Assembly: GCA_023415495.1 (NCBI GenBank)
Contig: JAEZKK010000020.1
Span: 19,957-83,956, forward strand
From: Bacteroidota bacterium
GTDB taxonomy: Bacteria > Bacteroidota > Bacteroidia > Bacteroidales > P3
Direction of reading: 5' to 3'
Length of the DNA stretch: 64,000 bases
Shown here one piece after another: positions 17,990 to 27,000 of the stretch. Below the pieces are notes generated by a model. That model was not told the DNA's origin, searched no databases, and saw only the letters and a list, made by a program, of their open reading frames with translations. Each line of letters begins with the position of its first letter. Positions within the stretch are counted from its first letter, which is position 1. A program made the position numbers and the translations under genes.

Positions 17990-18982
17990 ATGCATATATT
18001 AATTGTAAACAATACAGTTGTTCCTGTTAAGTTGTATGGGGGAACAGAGAGAGTTATTTGGTATTTGGGTAAAGAATTAGTGAAATTAGGTCATAAGGTT
18101 AGCTTTTTGGTAAAACAAGGTTCTTATTCCGATTTTGCAAGGGTTATCTTTATAGATGAAACAAAACCAATTATTGAACAAATCCCTGATGATGTGGATA
18201 TAGTTCATTTCAATTTTGCACCAGTTGGAATTGAAAAAATTAAAAAGCCTTATATTATCACTATGCATGGGAATTTGAATGATAAGAGAGATTTAGATAA
18301 GAATACTGTTTTTGTTTCAAAAAACCATGCTGAAAGATTCGGGAGTGAGGAATTTGTGCATAATGGATTAGATTGGGACGACTATTCAAAGCCAGTGTTG
18401 GATAATAAAAGAAATTACTTCCATTTTTTGGGTAATGCAGCGTGGAGGATTAAAAATGTTAAGGGAAGTATAGATATAATTAAATCTTCGAAAAGAGAAC
18501 ATCTTAAAGTATTAGGAGGAAAGAGATTTAATTTCAAAATGGGCATGCGTTTTACTTTTTCTCCAAAGGTGAATTTCTATGGAATGGTAGGAGGAGAGAA
18601 GAAAGATAAATTACTAAATGGTTCTAAGGGATTAATATTTCCTGTTCATTGGCATGAACCATTTGGATTAGCAATAATTGAGAGCTTGTACTTTGGATGC
18701 CCTGTTTTTGGCACTCCTTATGGTTCTTTACCTGAATTAGTTCCACCAGAGGTTGGAGTTTTATCAAATAATAAGAATACACTTATTGAAGCAATAAAAA
18801 ACTCTCAGGACTTTTCTCCAATTGCTTGTCATAACTATGCTGTTAAGAAGTTTAATAGCAAGAAAATGGCTTTGTCTTATATTGATAAATACGAAAGAGT
18901 AATATCTGGAGAAACCTTAAACAAAACAAACCCCCAATTAAAAGAAATACAAACTGAGAAATTCTTACCATGGGAAGATTAA
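17990..18982 (+). CDS. Glycosyltransferase, GT-B fold (family 4-like)
   Basis: 330 residues. The N-terminal Rossmann domain begins MHILIVNNTVVPVKLYGGTERVIWYLG; the GGTERV loop after strand 1 is typical of GT4 enzymes. The C-terminal nucleotide-sugar domain has FHFLGNAAWRIKN, FYGMVGGEKKDKLL, and the E-x7-E-like HEPFGLAIIESLYFGCPV. The middle of the fold is shorter than usual (GT4 enzymes often have ~370 residues). It probably builds a cell-surface glycan; acceptor unknown. Convergent, with an 8-base gap, to the RfbH operon, which also concerns nucleotide sugars. Confidence 0.9.
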   Translation: MHILIVNNTVVPVKLYGGTERVIWYLGKELVKLGHKVSFLVKQGSYSDFARVIFIDETKPIIEQIPDDVDIVHFNFAPVGIEKIKKPYIITMHGNLNDKRDLDKNTVFVSKNHAERFGSEEFVHNGLDWDDYSKPVLDNKRNYFHFLGNAAWRIKNVKGSIDIIKSSKREHLKVLGGKRFNFKMGMRFTFSPKVNFYGMVGGEKKDKLLNGSKGLIFPVHWHEPFGLAIIESLYFGCPVFGTPYGSLPELVPPEVGVLSNNKNTLIEAIKNSQDFSPIACHNYAVKKFNSKKMALSYIDKYERVISGETLNKTNPQLKEIQTEKFLPWED

Positions 18983-18990
18983 ATCAAACT

Positions 18991-19674
18991 CTAATCCCAT
19001 TCTTCGGTATAGATGTTTTGGGCTTTATGGTTTTGGAGTTGGGTTTTAAAAGTTTTGGTAAATTCTTCTCCTCCGCATATATAGATATGAGCCTTTGTTA
19101 AGTCTAAGTTTAGGTTTAAAATATCTTGGATATCTATTCTCCTATTCTTTGCAAAGGGGAGGGCTTCTCTTGTGGAGTATAGGAAGAGATTTTCTCTCTT
19201 TGTGTTCTCAATAAGACTATCTATTCCTACCATTAGTTTGGTGTTTTTAAAACTATGGAAAACATAAAGTCGGTTTTCTTCTCCTTTTTGTTTTAAATCT
19301 TCGCAAAAGGAAAGTATTGGGGCTATTCCTGTGCCTGAACTTATGGTTATTATTGGATTTGTTCTGTCGAAAAAAGGTAGAAGGAAGTCTCCAAGGTCGT
19401 ATTTGACTAATACCTCTTTGTTAAGAGAAAGTTCTGAGAATAGTTTGTTGGTATAATAACCAACGTTTTTGATAATTAGTTTGATTATTCCTTCTTTGTT
19501 ATAAGCATTGCATATACTGAAATTGCGAAATTCATTGAATTTATTATCGAGGCTTAGAAGTAAAAATCCTCCACAAGAGTAAGGGTAGTTCTTTTCTAAT
19601 TTTAGTTGATATTCTCTAACGCTATTGTCATAATCCTTTACACTGATTACCCAAGCTTTTGATATTATACTCAT
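18991..19674 (-). CDS. FAD/NAD(P)H reductase, E3-like but lacking a ferredoxin domain
   Basis: 227 residues of the ferredoxin-NADP reductase superfamily: an FAD-binding barrel with RNFSICN (the RxYS-type FAD motif) and an NAD domain with ISSGTGIAPILSF and IYICGGEEF. It overlaps rfbH by four bases (ATGA), so the two are translationally coupled. The usual partner of RfbH-type E1 is E3 (AscD/RfbI), about 330 residues with an N-terminal plant-type [2Fe-2S] domain. That domain is absent here, so electrons may pass directly or through a separate ferredoxin. The E3 role is inferred from context. Confidence 0.8.
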   Translation of the reverse strand: MSIISKAWVISVKDYDNSVREYQLKLEKNYPYSCGGFLLLSLDNKFNEFRNFSICNAYNKEGIIKLIIKNVGYYTNKLFSELSLNKEVLVKYDLGDFLLPFFDRTNPIITISSGTGIAPILSFCEDLKQKGEENRLYVFHSFKNTKLMVGIDSLIENTKRENLFLYSTREALPFAKNRRIDIQDILNLNLDLTKAHIYICGGEEFTKTFKTQLQNHKAQNIYTEEWD

Positions 19675-20975
19675 AGTTTTTTAAAGAATTGGTCAAATAC
19701 TTCAATTATATAATCCATCTTTTCTTTATCAATACCAGGATATACACCAATAAAAATTGTATTCTCCATTATATAATCGGTATTTCTTAGCTCTCCGACA
19801 ATTCTATACTCAATTTCATTGTCTATATAGGCTGGTTGCTTTGTTAGATTGCCTGCAAATAGCCCTCTTGTAAGTATTTTGTTTTCTTCAAGATATTCAG
19901 CAAGCTCTCTCCTTGTAAATAATTTGTTGTTCCTTACATTGAAAGGGAATCCAAACCAAGAAGGGTCTGAATTAGGAGTTGGCTTTGGTAGGATTAGAAA
20001 CTCTTCATATTTCTTTAATGCATTATAAAGAATCTTAAAGTTCTCTTTTCTTTTTTCGATAAATAAAGGTAGCTTTTCGAGTTGTGCTACTCCAATTGCT
20101 GCCTGCATATCTGTTAGCTTTAAGTTATAGCCTCTATGAGAATAGACATATTTATGGTCATATTCCTTTGGTAGCTGACCGTATTGTCCCTTAAATCTTC
20201 TTCCGCAAGTATTATCAAAACCAGAGTCGCAATAACAATCCCTTCCCCAATCTCTAATTGATGTTGCTATACGTTTGAAAAGAGGATTTGAGGTTAAAAC
20301 ACTTCCTCCTTCACCCATAGTAATATGATGAGCAGGGTAGAAACTTGTTGTTGCTAAATCGCCAAAGGTTCCAACCATTTTCCCCTCGTATTTTGAGCCA
20401 ACTGCATCACAACAATCCTCAACTAAGAAAAGATTATTCTCTTTACAGAAGTTTTGAATATATCCTAAATCGAAAGGATTGCCAAGAGTGTGAGCTAATA
20501 CAATTGCACGTGTTTTATTGCTTAGGGCTTTTTCTAATTGTGTAATATCGACATTAAATGTTTCCAAGTCGACATCAACAAATACTGGAATTAGACCATT
20601 TTGAATAATTGGATTAACCGTTGTTGGAAATCCTGCTGCAACAGTAATAACCTCATCTCCTTTCTTTAATCGATTGGATTTTAAAAGAGGTGAGGTTAGA
20701 CTTGTTACTGCTACTAAATTTGCTGAAGAGCCAGAATTTACAAGCATACAAGATGTTTGTTCCATAAACTCTGCAAATTTAGTTTCGAATTCTTGAGCAT
20801 ATCTTCCAGAGGTTAACCAAAAGTCCAAGGAGGCATCTACAAGGTTTACCATTTCCATTTCATCGAAAATCCTTCCTGCAAAAGGAATTTTAGTTTCACC
20901 TGGGATGAATTTTTGCTGTGATAAATTCTCTCTATAGTATTCTTTGATATGCTCAAGCAATTCTTCTCTTTTCAT
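19671..20975 (-). CDS. rfbH: CDP-4-keto-6-deoxy-glucose 3-dehydratase (E1, RfbH/AscC)
   Basis: 434 residues. A PMP-dependent, [2Fe-2S] dehydratase that removes the C3 hydroxyl on the way to 3,6-dideoxyhexoses of surface polysaccharide. Two hallmarks separate it from ordinary sugar aminotransferases. The PLP lysine is replaced by His216 (FYPAHHITMGEGG). The cluster ligands fit C-X57-C-X1-C-X7-C exactly (Cys189, 247, 249, 257). It lies 14 bases after the DUF2723 gene and overlaps the reductase gene. The other dideoxyhexose genes (cytidylyltransferase, 4,6-dehydratase, epimerase) are not in the window. Confidence 0.93.
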   Translation of the reverse strand: MKREELLEHIKEYYRENLSQQKFIPGETKIPFAGRIFDEMEMVNLVDASLDFWLTSGRYAQEFETKFAEFMEQTSCMLVNSGSSANLVAVTSLTSPLLKSNRLKKGDEVITVAAGFPTTVNPIIQNGLIPVFVDVDLETFNVDITQLEKALSNKTRAIVLAHTLGNPFDLGYIQNFCKENNLFLVEDCCDAVGSKYEGKMVGTFGDLATTSFYPAHHITMGEGGSVLTSNPLFKRIATSIRDWGRDCYCDSGFDNTCGRRFKGQYGQLPKEYDHKYVYSHRGYNLKLTDMQAAIGVAQLEKLPLFIEKRKENFKILYNALKKYEEFLILPKPTPNSDPSWFGFPFNVRNNKLFTRRELAEYLEENKILTRGLFAGNLTKQPAYIDNEIEYRIVGELRNTDYIMENTIFIGVYPGIDKEKMDYIIEVFDQFFKKL

Positions 20976-20989
20976 TTATTTATCTGTCA

Positions 20990-23900
20990 TTAAAAACCTG
21001 GAACTTGCATTCCTTGGTTATTAGCTTGCATATATTGGTTTACAGCTTGATTAAGAGCTGGAGTAGATTGGATTTTCTGAATCACACTTTGCAATTGTAA
21101 TTGAGATGCGTTAGAGTAGATGTACATAATCAATTCTGAAGAATGTTGAATCAATTCCATAGATTTATTAGATGTAATTATATTATTTACACCATCCAAA
21201 ACAGAATTAATCATATTTTCAGCTTCAGCCTTATTGCCTTTCTTAGCTAAATCAAATCCAATATTTATATTCCCCACCATTTCATTATAACTACTTTGCA
21301 TTGCTTGCTCAGAGATAATCTCTTGGATTTCTGGAATAGTTTTAAGCTTATTATTTAATTTATCAAGTTTGAAGTCAATAGAGCTTTGGTAAACTATTGA
21401 AAGGAATTGAAGAGCTTCGTTTTTAGTACTTGCAACACTTCTTGCCTTCTTACCTCTAAAGCGTTTTAGGTAATTTACTTCATTAATATAAAGGTCGGCA
21501 ATTTTATTAAGCATCTCTTCACCCTTTTTCAAATCTCCAGTTTGGCAGTATTGGTTAGCATAAGAAATATCATACTTGTCAAAAGGAATCTTTGAGTTAG
21601 GAAATTCTTCAATACCCTTATCCAAGGCTTTAATTGCCATATCTTTCTTGCCTTCTTTTGTAAGTTGAGCTGCCAAAATCATATATTGTTGACGTATATT
21701 TCTGGAGTTATTAATACTTACAGCATTTTCTAAATAAGTATTTTCATCCTTAACTCCACCCCAATTGAATTTATTCATCATTAGGTCGTATGATTTCTTG
21801 GTATTCATTTCTCCATTTGCTCTATAAGGAACTAATTTGTATAATAAACCTTCTTGAACTGAATACTCGCTAATACTTGGGAAAAGATTAGACATATATC
21901 GTGGGTCCATAATATATATAGGACGTTCAAACTTATTTGTTGCTAAAATATCTAAAAACATTAATTCGTTTCTAACCAATTGCTTCATCCCATTTCTGTC
22001 GACAGGTAGTGTCCAAGAAATAACTGTTGAATCGTTAAGTGTTATCTTGAAATTATTTGCAGGTATAACCTTAACTGAATCTCCTCCTTGAGTCATCCTT
22101 GTTGTAGAAGGGTCGGTCATTAATCTTTTTAAAACATCACTAAATTCAAGGGTTTCATTAGTCTCTGGTACTACTAATGTAACATCAGAACTAAGTCCAT
22201 AATAGTTTTTAGTAAGAGTAAAAGGACATTTTTCTGAATCATATACCTTATTATATAATTGTTCTACATACCAATGCATTCCAGAAAGTGTGAAGTTTAA
22301 AATTCTAATATCAGGTCTAACACCTTCAACTTCCTGAATATACCAAAGAGGGAAGGTGTCATTATCTCCAAAGGTTATTAAAATTGCATTTTTCTCACAA
22401 CTTTCGAGATAGTTTCTTGCAAATTCTCTTGCCATATATCTACCACTACGGTCATGGTCATCCCAATTCTCAGTAGCCATAAGAACAGGTACTGCAACCA
22501 AGCAAACAGCGGTTACTCCAATAGCTTTTATGTTTTCTTGAATCTTAATCTTTTTCAACCATTCATAAATTCCAAGCACTCCAAGACCAATCCAAATAGA
22601 GAATGCATAGAATGAGCCAGCATAAGCATAATCTCTTTCTCTTGGCTGTTGTGGAGGTTGGTTAAGATAAAGCACAATTGCAAGTCCTGTCATAAAGAAG
22701 AGCAGGAATACTATAAATGCATCTTTTTTGTCTTTCTTATAGTGGTAAATCAAACCTATTATCCCTAATAATAATGGCAATAAATAATAAGTATTTCTTC
22801 CTTTGTTATTTGCCAAATGTGCTGGTAAATCGCTTTGTGGTCCTAAACGCATAGCATCAATAAATCCTATACCTGTTATCCAGTTACCATTTAATAAATC
22901 CTTTGTACCATTTGATTCTTGATCGAGAGGAGAGTGGTTAAGTCCAAAACCTTGAATATCGTTTTGTCTTCCAGAGAAATTCCACATAAAATATCTCCAA
23001 TACATATGATTAACTTGGTAACGGAAGAAGTATTTTAAGTTTTCTGCAAATGTAGGTTTTCTATCTCCACCTACTCCCGACCAGTACTTATAATAGGTAA
23101 TATGCTTTCTTCCCTCATCAGGTGAGTACATTCTTGGAAATATAGTAGTATGATTTGGATCATATACCAACTTTCCACCACTTTTAACTGCTATATATTG
23201 ATTATTTACAGTGTCCTTAATATATTTAGGACTGCCGTCTTTTTGTTCAATTGCTTGAGCAGTATAGTATTGTCCACTGAGTAAAGGTGTATCTCCATAT
23301 TGCTCTCTATTCAAATATGTCAATAAAGCAACTGCATCCTTTGGAGCATTTTCGTTAATAGGAGTATTACTATTTGCTCTAATAACTAAGATAATAAATG
23401 TTGAATACCCTATTAATAAGAAAAGGAAACATAGAATAACAGTATTAAAAATTGGTTTTCCTTTTTTTCTTGTCCAATTCAAACCCCAAGCTATAAATCC
23501 AATAACAAGTATAAAGAATATAATTGTTCCAGAATTAAAAGGGAGTCCTATACTATTAACAAAGAATACTTCAAATTTACCAGCAAGGTTTACAATCATA
23601 GGTACTACGAAATAAAGTACAAAACCTACAATTACAAAAGATAATAATCCAGCTGTGATAAAACCTTTCTTTGTAGTTTTTGGATATTTCTTAAAATACC
23701 AAACATAGGCCATTGCAGGAATTGCAAGTAAGTTAAGTAAATGGACACCAATTGAAATACCTATTAAAAATGCAATTAATACAATCCAGCGAAGGTTATG
23801 AGTGTCGTCTGAATTTGCTTCCCATTTCAAAATAACCCAGAAAACCAAGGCTGTAAAGCAAGAACTCATTGCATAAACTTCACCTTCAACTGCTGAATAC

Positions 23901-24313
23901 CAAAATGTATCTGAAAAAGTATAGGCAAGAGCACCTATAAGTCCACTTCCAAGAATTGCTATTGATTGAGCTGTAGTTATTTCACTTGTTTTAGCAATAG
24001 CTTTCTTAGCTAACATTGTAATTGTCCAGAATAGGAATAAGATGGTAAAAGCGGAGCAAATTGCACTTAGAGCATTTACCATATAAGCTACTTTAGTTAC
24101 GTCTCCACCAGCAAATAACGAGAATATCCTGCCTAAGAGTTGGAAGGTAGGGGCTCCAGGAGGGTGACCTACTTGTAGTTTGTAAGCAGTTGCGATATAC
24201 TCACCGCAATCCCACCAAGAAGCAGTCGGTTCTGCAGTAATTAAATAGACAATACTTGCGATTAGGAATACTACCCAACCCATAATATTGTTAATTAATG
24301 AATACTTTTTCAT
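20990..24313 (-). CDS. DUF2723 membrane glycosyltransferase with TPR-like tail
   Basis: 1107 residues. The N-terminal two-thirds is a multi-spanning GT-C fold of the DUF2723 family: TAEPTASWWDCGEYIATAYK and GHPPGAPTFQLLGRIF hold the expected acidic residue in the first periplasmic loop. About a dozen membrane helices follow, then a soluble domain (ITFGDNDTFPLWYIQEVE) and a C-terminal helical region with TPR-like repeats. In Bacteroidota such proteins are thought to transfer sugars from lipid carriers to proteins (O-glycosylation), an inference from fold. Being operonic with rfbH suggests the glycan may contain a dideoxy sugar. Confidence 0.9.
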   Translation of the reverse strand: MKKYSLINNIMGWVVFLIASIVYLITAEPTASWWDCGEYIATAYKLQVGHPPGAPTFQLLGRIFSLFAGGDVTKVAYMVNALSAICSAFTILFLFWTITMLAKKAIAKTSEITTAQSIAILGSGLIGALAYTFSDTFWYSAVEGEVYAMSSCFTALVFWVILKWEANSDDTHNLRWIVLIAFLIGISIGVHLLNLLAIPAMAYVWYFKKYPKTTKKGFITAGLLSFVIVGFVLYFVVPMIVNLAGKFEVFFVNSIGLPFNSGTIIFFILVIGFIAWGLNWTRKKGKPIFNTVILCFLFLLIGYSTFIILVIRANSNTPINENAPKDAVALLTYLNREQYGDTPLLSGQYYTAQAIEQKDGSPKYIKDTVNNQYIAVKSGGKLVYDPNHTTIFPRMYSPDEGRKHITYYKYWSGVGGDRKPTFAENLKYFFRYQVNHMYWRYFMWNFSGRQNDIQGFGLNHSPLDQESNGTKDLLNGNWITGIGFIDAMRLGPQSDLPAHLANNKGRNTYYLLPLLLGIIGLIYHYKKDKKDAFIVFLLFFMTGLAIVLYLNQPPQQPRERDYAYAGSFYAFSIWIGLGVLGIYEWLKKIKIQENIKAIGVTAVCLVAVPVLMATENWDDHDRSGRYMAREFARNYLESCEKNAILITFGDNDTFPLWYIQEVEGVRPDIRILNFTLSGMHWYVEQLYNKVYDSEKCPFTLTKNYYGLSSDVTLVVPETNETLEFSDVLKRLMTDPSTTRMTQGGDSVKVIPANNFKITLNDSTVISWTLPVDRNGMKQLVRNELMFLDILATNKFERPIYIMDPRYMSNLFPSISEYSVQEGLLYKLVPYRANGEMNTKKSYDLMMNKFNWGGVKDENTYLENAVSINNSRNIRQQYMILAAQLTKEGKKDMAIKALDKGIEEFPNSKIPFDKYDISYANQYCQTGDLKKGEEMLNKIADLYINEVNYLKRFRGKKARSVASTKNEALQFLSIVYQSSIDFKLDKLNNKLKTIPEIQEIISEQAMQSSYNEMVGNINIGFDLAKKGNKAEAENMINSVLDGVNNIITSNKSMELIQHSSELIMYIYSNASQLQLQSVIQKIQSTPALNQAVNQYMQANNQGMQVPGF

Positions 24314-24362
24314 TGATTTCTATTATTTAGTTTATAAATTCTATCTCTAATTTACGATTTTA

Positions 24363-24370
24363 CAAATTTA
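24363..24370 (-). promoter_or_regulatory. -7 promoter element for the DUF2723-rfbH operon
   Basis: TAAATTTG on the minus strand fits TAnnTTTG, 50 bases upstream of the DUF2723 ATG and just inside the gap after arcA. Confidence 0.4.
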
Positions 24371-24375
24371 TCATG

Positions 24376-25611
24376 CTACCAATCAACAGGTTTTCTTCTA
24401 ATTGGCATTGTCATACATCTTGCACCACCTCCACCTCTTGGCAATTCCGCAGCTTCCAAAGTAACTACAAATTTCTTATTTTTGTCTAATACAACCTTAT
24501 CCGAACAAACATCTTTTGAGTTAATTAATTCAAATCCATTATTATTCAATGTTTCGATTGTATAGCGATTCCTTTCATATCCGATAATCTGTCCTGGTCC
24601 CATTGCAAAGAAATTAGCACCTGAGTGCCATTGTTCCCTGTCTTGGAAAAGAGGGTCATCTCCTCCACATTTCAATGGATTAAGGTCAAAGTCAAGATAT
24701 TTTAAGCCTTCCATAAAAGAATCCATTTCCTTAACGCTAATATGTCCATTATCAATATCTATAAGATAAGAATTATATTGAGTATTTTTCTTTGAAATCA
24801 AAGGTTCATATACCATACACATATCCTTATCCAACATAGTAAATACCATATCTAAGTGAATAAAGGATTCTGGTTTGTCTGGTAGAGTTTGGATTAATAT
24901 ACTTTGTTTTTGTTTTCTTGCAGCAAAATACTTTACTAAAAAGTCAATTCCGTCTTTGTTTGTCCTTGAGCCTTGACCTATTAAGAGTACATCTTCTCTT
25001 GCAACCAAAATATCACCCCCTTCGGTATTTGCAGTATTAGATAGTATTTTTGGATTAATAGTTTCGGTATTAAAAAATTCTTTGAAAATAACTTCCATTA
25101 TCAGACTTTCTCTATCCCTTACCTCATACTGCATTGAATTAATCAAAACCTGATTATAGATAGAGGATGATGCATCTCTTGTGAAAAAGAAATTATAAAG
25201 AGGAGTAAGGATATATTTCCTCTTTTTATATTCTTTAGGGTGTAAATCATTTTGAAATAAATAACCTTCAATTAAGAATTTTGCTAATATGTCAGGAGGG
25301 TATATAATAAGTTCTGCAAAAAGAAAGGTTTTACCTTCTTGTTTTAGAATTTGGTTTAATAGATTGATTTTCTTTCCCTCATCTTTCAAAACCTCTGTTA
25401 AAAGACTTAAAACTTGGTAGGTTTTTGTCCATTTAGATAATACTCCCTCAAAGCATTTATACTCTTTTTGAGCAATATTGAGGTTTAGTAAATCACTATA
25501 AAGCGATTCTTTAATAGTTGATGGGGTCATTTTTTCTATCTCAGCCCCTGGTGTGTGTAGTATTACTCCTTCTAAATGTCCAATTTCAGATTTTACATCT
25601 ATACTAAGCAT
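24376..25611 (-). CDS. arcA: Arginine deiminase
   Basis: 411 residues. Hydrolyses arginine to citrulline and ammonia. The guanidino-modifying fold is shown by EGGDILVAREDVLLIGQG, LDMVFTMLDKDMCMVYE (catalytic His/Asp region), GGDDPLFQDREQWHSGANFFAMGPG and the C-terminal catalytic cysteine in GGGGARCMTMPIRR. No carbamate kinase or ornithine carbamoyltransferase is nearby, so it is not a classical arc operon here; the proline dehydrogenase gene lies directly upstream. It has its own -7 box (TATATTTG, 25672-25679). Confidence 0.96.
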   Translation of the reverse strand: MLSIDVKSEIGHLEGVILHTPGAEIEKMTPSTIKESLYSDLLNLNIAQKEYKCFEGVLSKWTKTYQVLSLLTEVLKDEGKKINLLNQILKQEGKTFLFAELIIYPPDILAKFLIEGYLFQNDLHPKEYKKRKYILTPLYNFFFTRDASSSIYNQVLINSMQYEVRDRESLIMEVIFKEFFNTETINPKILSNTANTEGGDILVAREDVLLIGQGSRTNKDGIDFLVKYFAARKQKQSILIQTLPDKPESFIHLDMVFTMLDKDMCMVYEPLISKKNTQYNSYLIDIDNGHISVKEMDSFMEGLKYLDFDLNPLKCGGDDPLFQDREQWHSGANFFAMGPGQIIGYERNRYTIETLNNNGFELINSKDVCSDKVVLDKNKKFVVTLEAAELPRGGGGARCMTMPIRRKPVDW

Positions 25612-25671
25612 AAATTATTATATTTGTTCAACATAGCTATAAGTTCAAAACTTCATAGCATTAGCAGTTTG

Positions 25672-25679
25672 CAAATATA
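25672..25679 (-). promoter_or_regulatory. -7 promoter element for arcA
   Basis: TATATTTG on the minus strand, 61 bases upstream of the arcA ATG. Confidence 0.5.
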
Positions 25680-25715
25680 CTCATTTTATGCGAAAAAATA
25701 ATAATTCTAACTGAA

Positions 25716-26924
25716 TTATAGATTGGATATTTTTCTTCTTTGAATTTCTTTGGAAATTAATTTTAATTCTCTTGAAGTTTGTCCCTTTATTGAGGAGTTT
25801 TCTTCAGCTCTTCTAAACAAATAAGGCATCATTGTTTTAACCTCTCCATAAGGAACGTATTTCACTACATTATAGCCTTTTTCAGCAAGATTATTAGAGA
25901 TATGGTCGCTCATGCCGTATAGTTGAGAAAAGTAAATAGAGGGGTGTTTTTTGTCAATATTTCTTTCTTCAATTAGTTTTGCAAGCAATAGCGAACTTTC
26001 TTCGTTATGTGTTGCAACCATAAAATCTATACTCTCTACATTATCGATTAAGTATTCGATTGCTAAATTAAAATCTCTATCTGTTGATTCTTTGTCTTTT
26101 TGAATAGGAGAGGGGTAGTTCATTTCTTGGGCTCTCTTTCTTTCTATTTCCATATATGCCCCTCTTACAATTTTCAATCCCAAACGAAAACCCTCTTCTT
26201 TTGCTAATTTATGGTGATTTTTTATTCTTTCAAGACTATCATGGCGATACATTTGATAGGTATTTTGAACAATAGCTTTTTCTTTATTATATATCCTCAT
26301 ATACTTTAAAACCAAATTATCCAACATTGGTTGAATCCAAGAATGTTCAGCATCTACAAGTATTGGGATTCCAAACTCATATCCTTTTTCAAAAATAGTT
26401 TTTACCCTATTTTCTACTCTTTCAAATTCTTTTTCCTCCTCTGGGCTAAGAGTTTCGTTATTACTCACTTTTACAAATAAATCAAACCTTCCCAAGCCAG
26501 TAATCTTAAAAACGCTGAAAGGAATATTATTATTCTTATATGCAAATTCAATTGTTTTGATAACTTCGTTTAGTGTATTATCGAAAAAATCTTCTTCCTC
26601 TTCTCCCTCTGCAGCATAATCTAAGATAGTGCCAATATTTCTCTTCTTAAGACTTTCTATCGACTTAGCTGTATCATTAATATTCCTTCCCCCAACAAAG
26701 TATTTATAGATAGTATTTCTAATAATACCTTCAATAGGAAGATGAATTGAAAAAGCAAATCTTACTAATACCTTCCCAAGACTTACCATAAAAGGATTAT
26801 TCATAACTTTAAAAAGGAGATATGCCTCTTTTAACTCGTTCTTAGTTCTATTTCTAAATGAGATTTCTGAATTATTGAAATCTAATATTTCTTGATTTAT
26901 ATTTGTAGTTGTATTCATTTCCAT
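25716..26924 (-). CDS. Proline dehydrogenase
   Basis: 402-residue monofunctional, FAD-dependent proline dehydrogenase (TIM barrel) that oxidises proline to pyrroline-5-carboxylate and passes electrons to quinone. Recognisable strands are ILVDAEHSWIQPMLD, FRLGLKIVRGAYMEIERKRA, FMVATHNEESSLL and IYFSQLYGMSDHISNNL, ending with VKYVPYGEVKTMMPYLFRRAEEN, which holds the substrate-binding arginine pair. It is the Bacteroidota long form with an N-terminal helical cap rather than a PutA fusion; no P5C dehydrogenase is adjacent. A -7 box is at 26948-26955. Confidence 0.95.
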   Translation of the reverse strand: MEMNTTTNINQEILDFNNSEISFRNRTKNELKEAYLLFKVMNNPFMVSLGKVLVRFAFSIHLPIEGIIRNTIYKYFVGGRNINDTAKSIESLKKRNIGTILDYAAEGEEEEDFFDNTLNEVIKTIEFAYKNNNIPFSVFKITGLGRFDLFVKVSNNETLSPEEEKEFERVENRVKTIFEKGYEFGIPILVDAEHSWIQPMLDNLVLKYMRIYNKEKAIVQNTYQMYRHDSLERIKNHHKLAKEEGFRLGLKIVRGAYMEIERKRAQEMNYPSPIQKDKESTDRDFNLAIEYLIDNVESIDFMVATHNEESSLLLAKLIEERNIDKKHPSIYFSQLYGMSDHISNNLAEKGYNVVKYVPYGEVKTMMPYLFRRAEENSSIKGQTSRELKLISKEIQRRKISNL

Positions 26925-26947
26925 GCAATTTTAGGTAATTATTTTGG

Positions 26948-26955
26948 CAAAATTA
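26948..26955 (-). promoter_or_regulatory. -7 promoter element for proline dehydrogenase
   Basis: TAATTTTG on the minus strand, 24 bases upstream of the ATG. Confidence 0.5.
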
Positions 26956-27000
26956 AAAAAGTTTATTTGATTAATCGTGAAATTCTTGTATCAAAAAATT

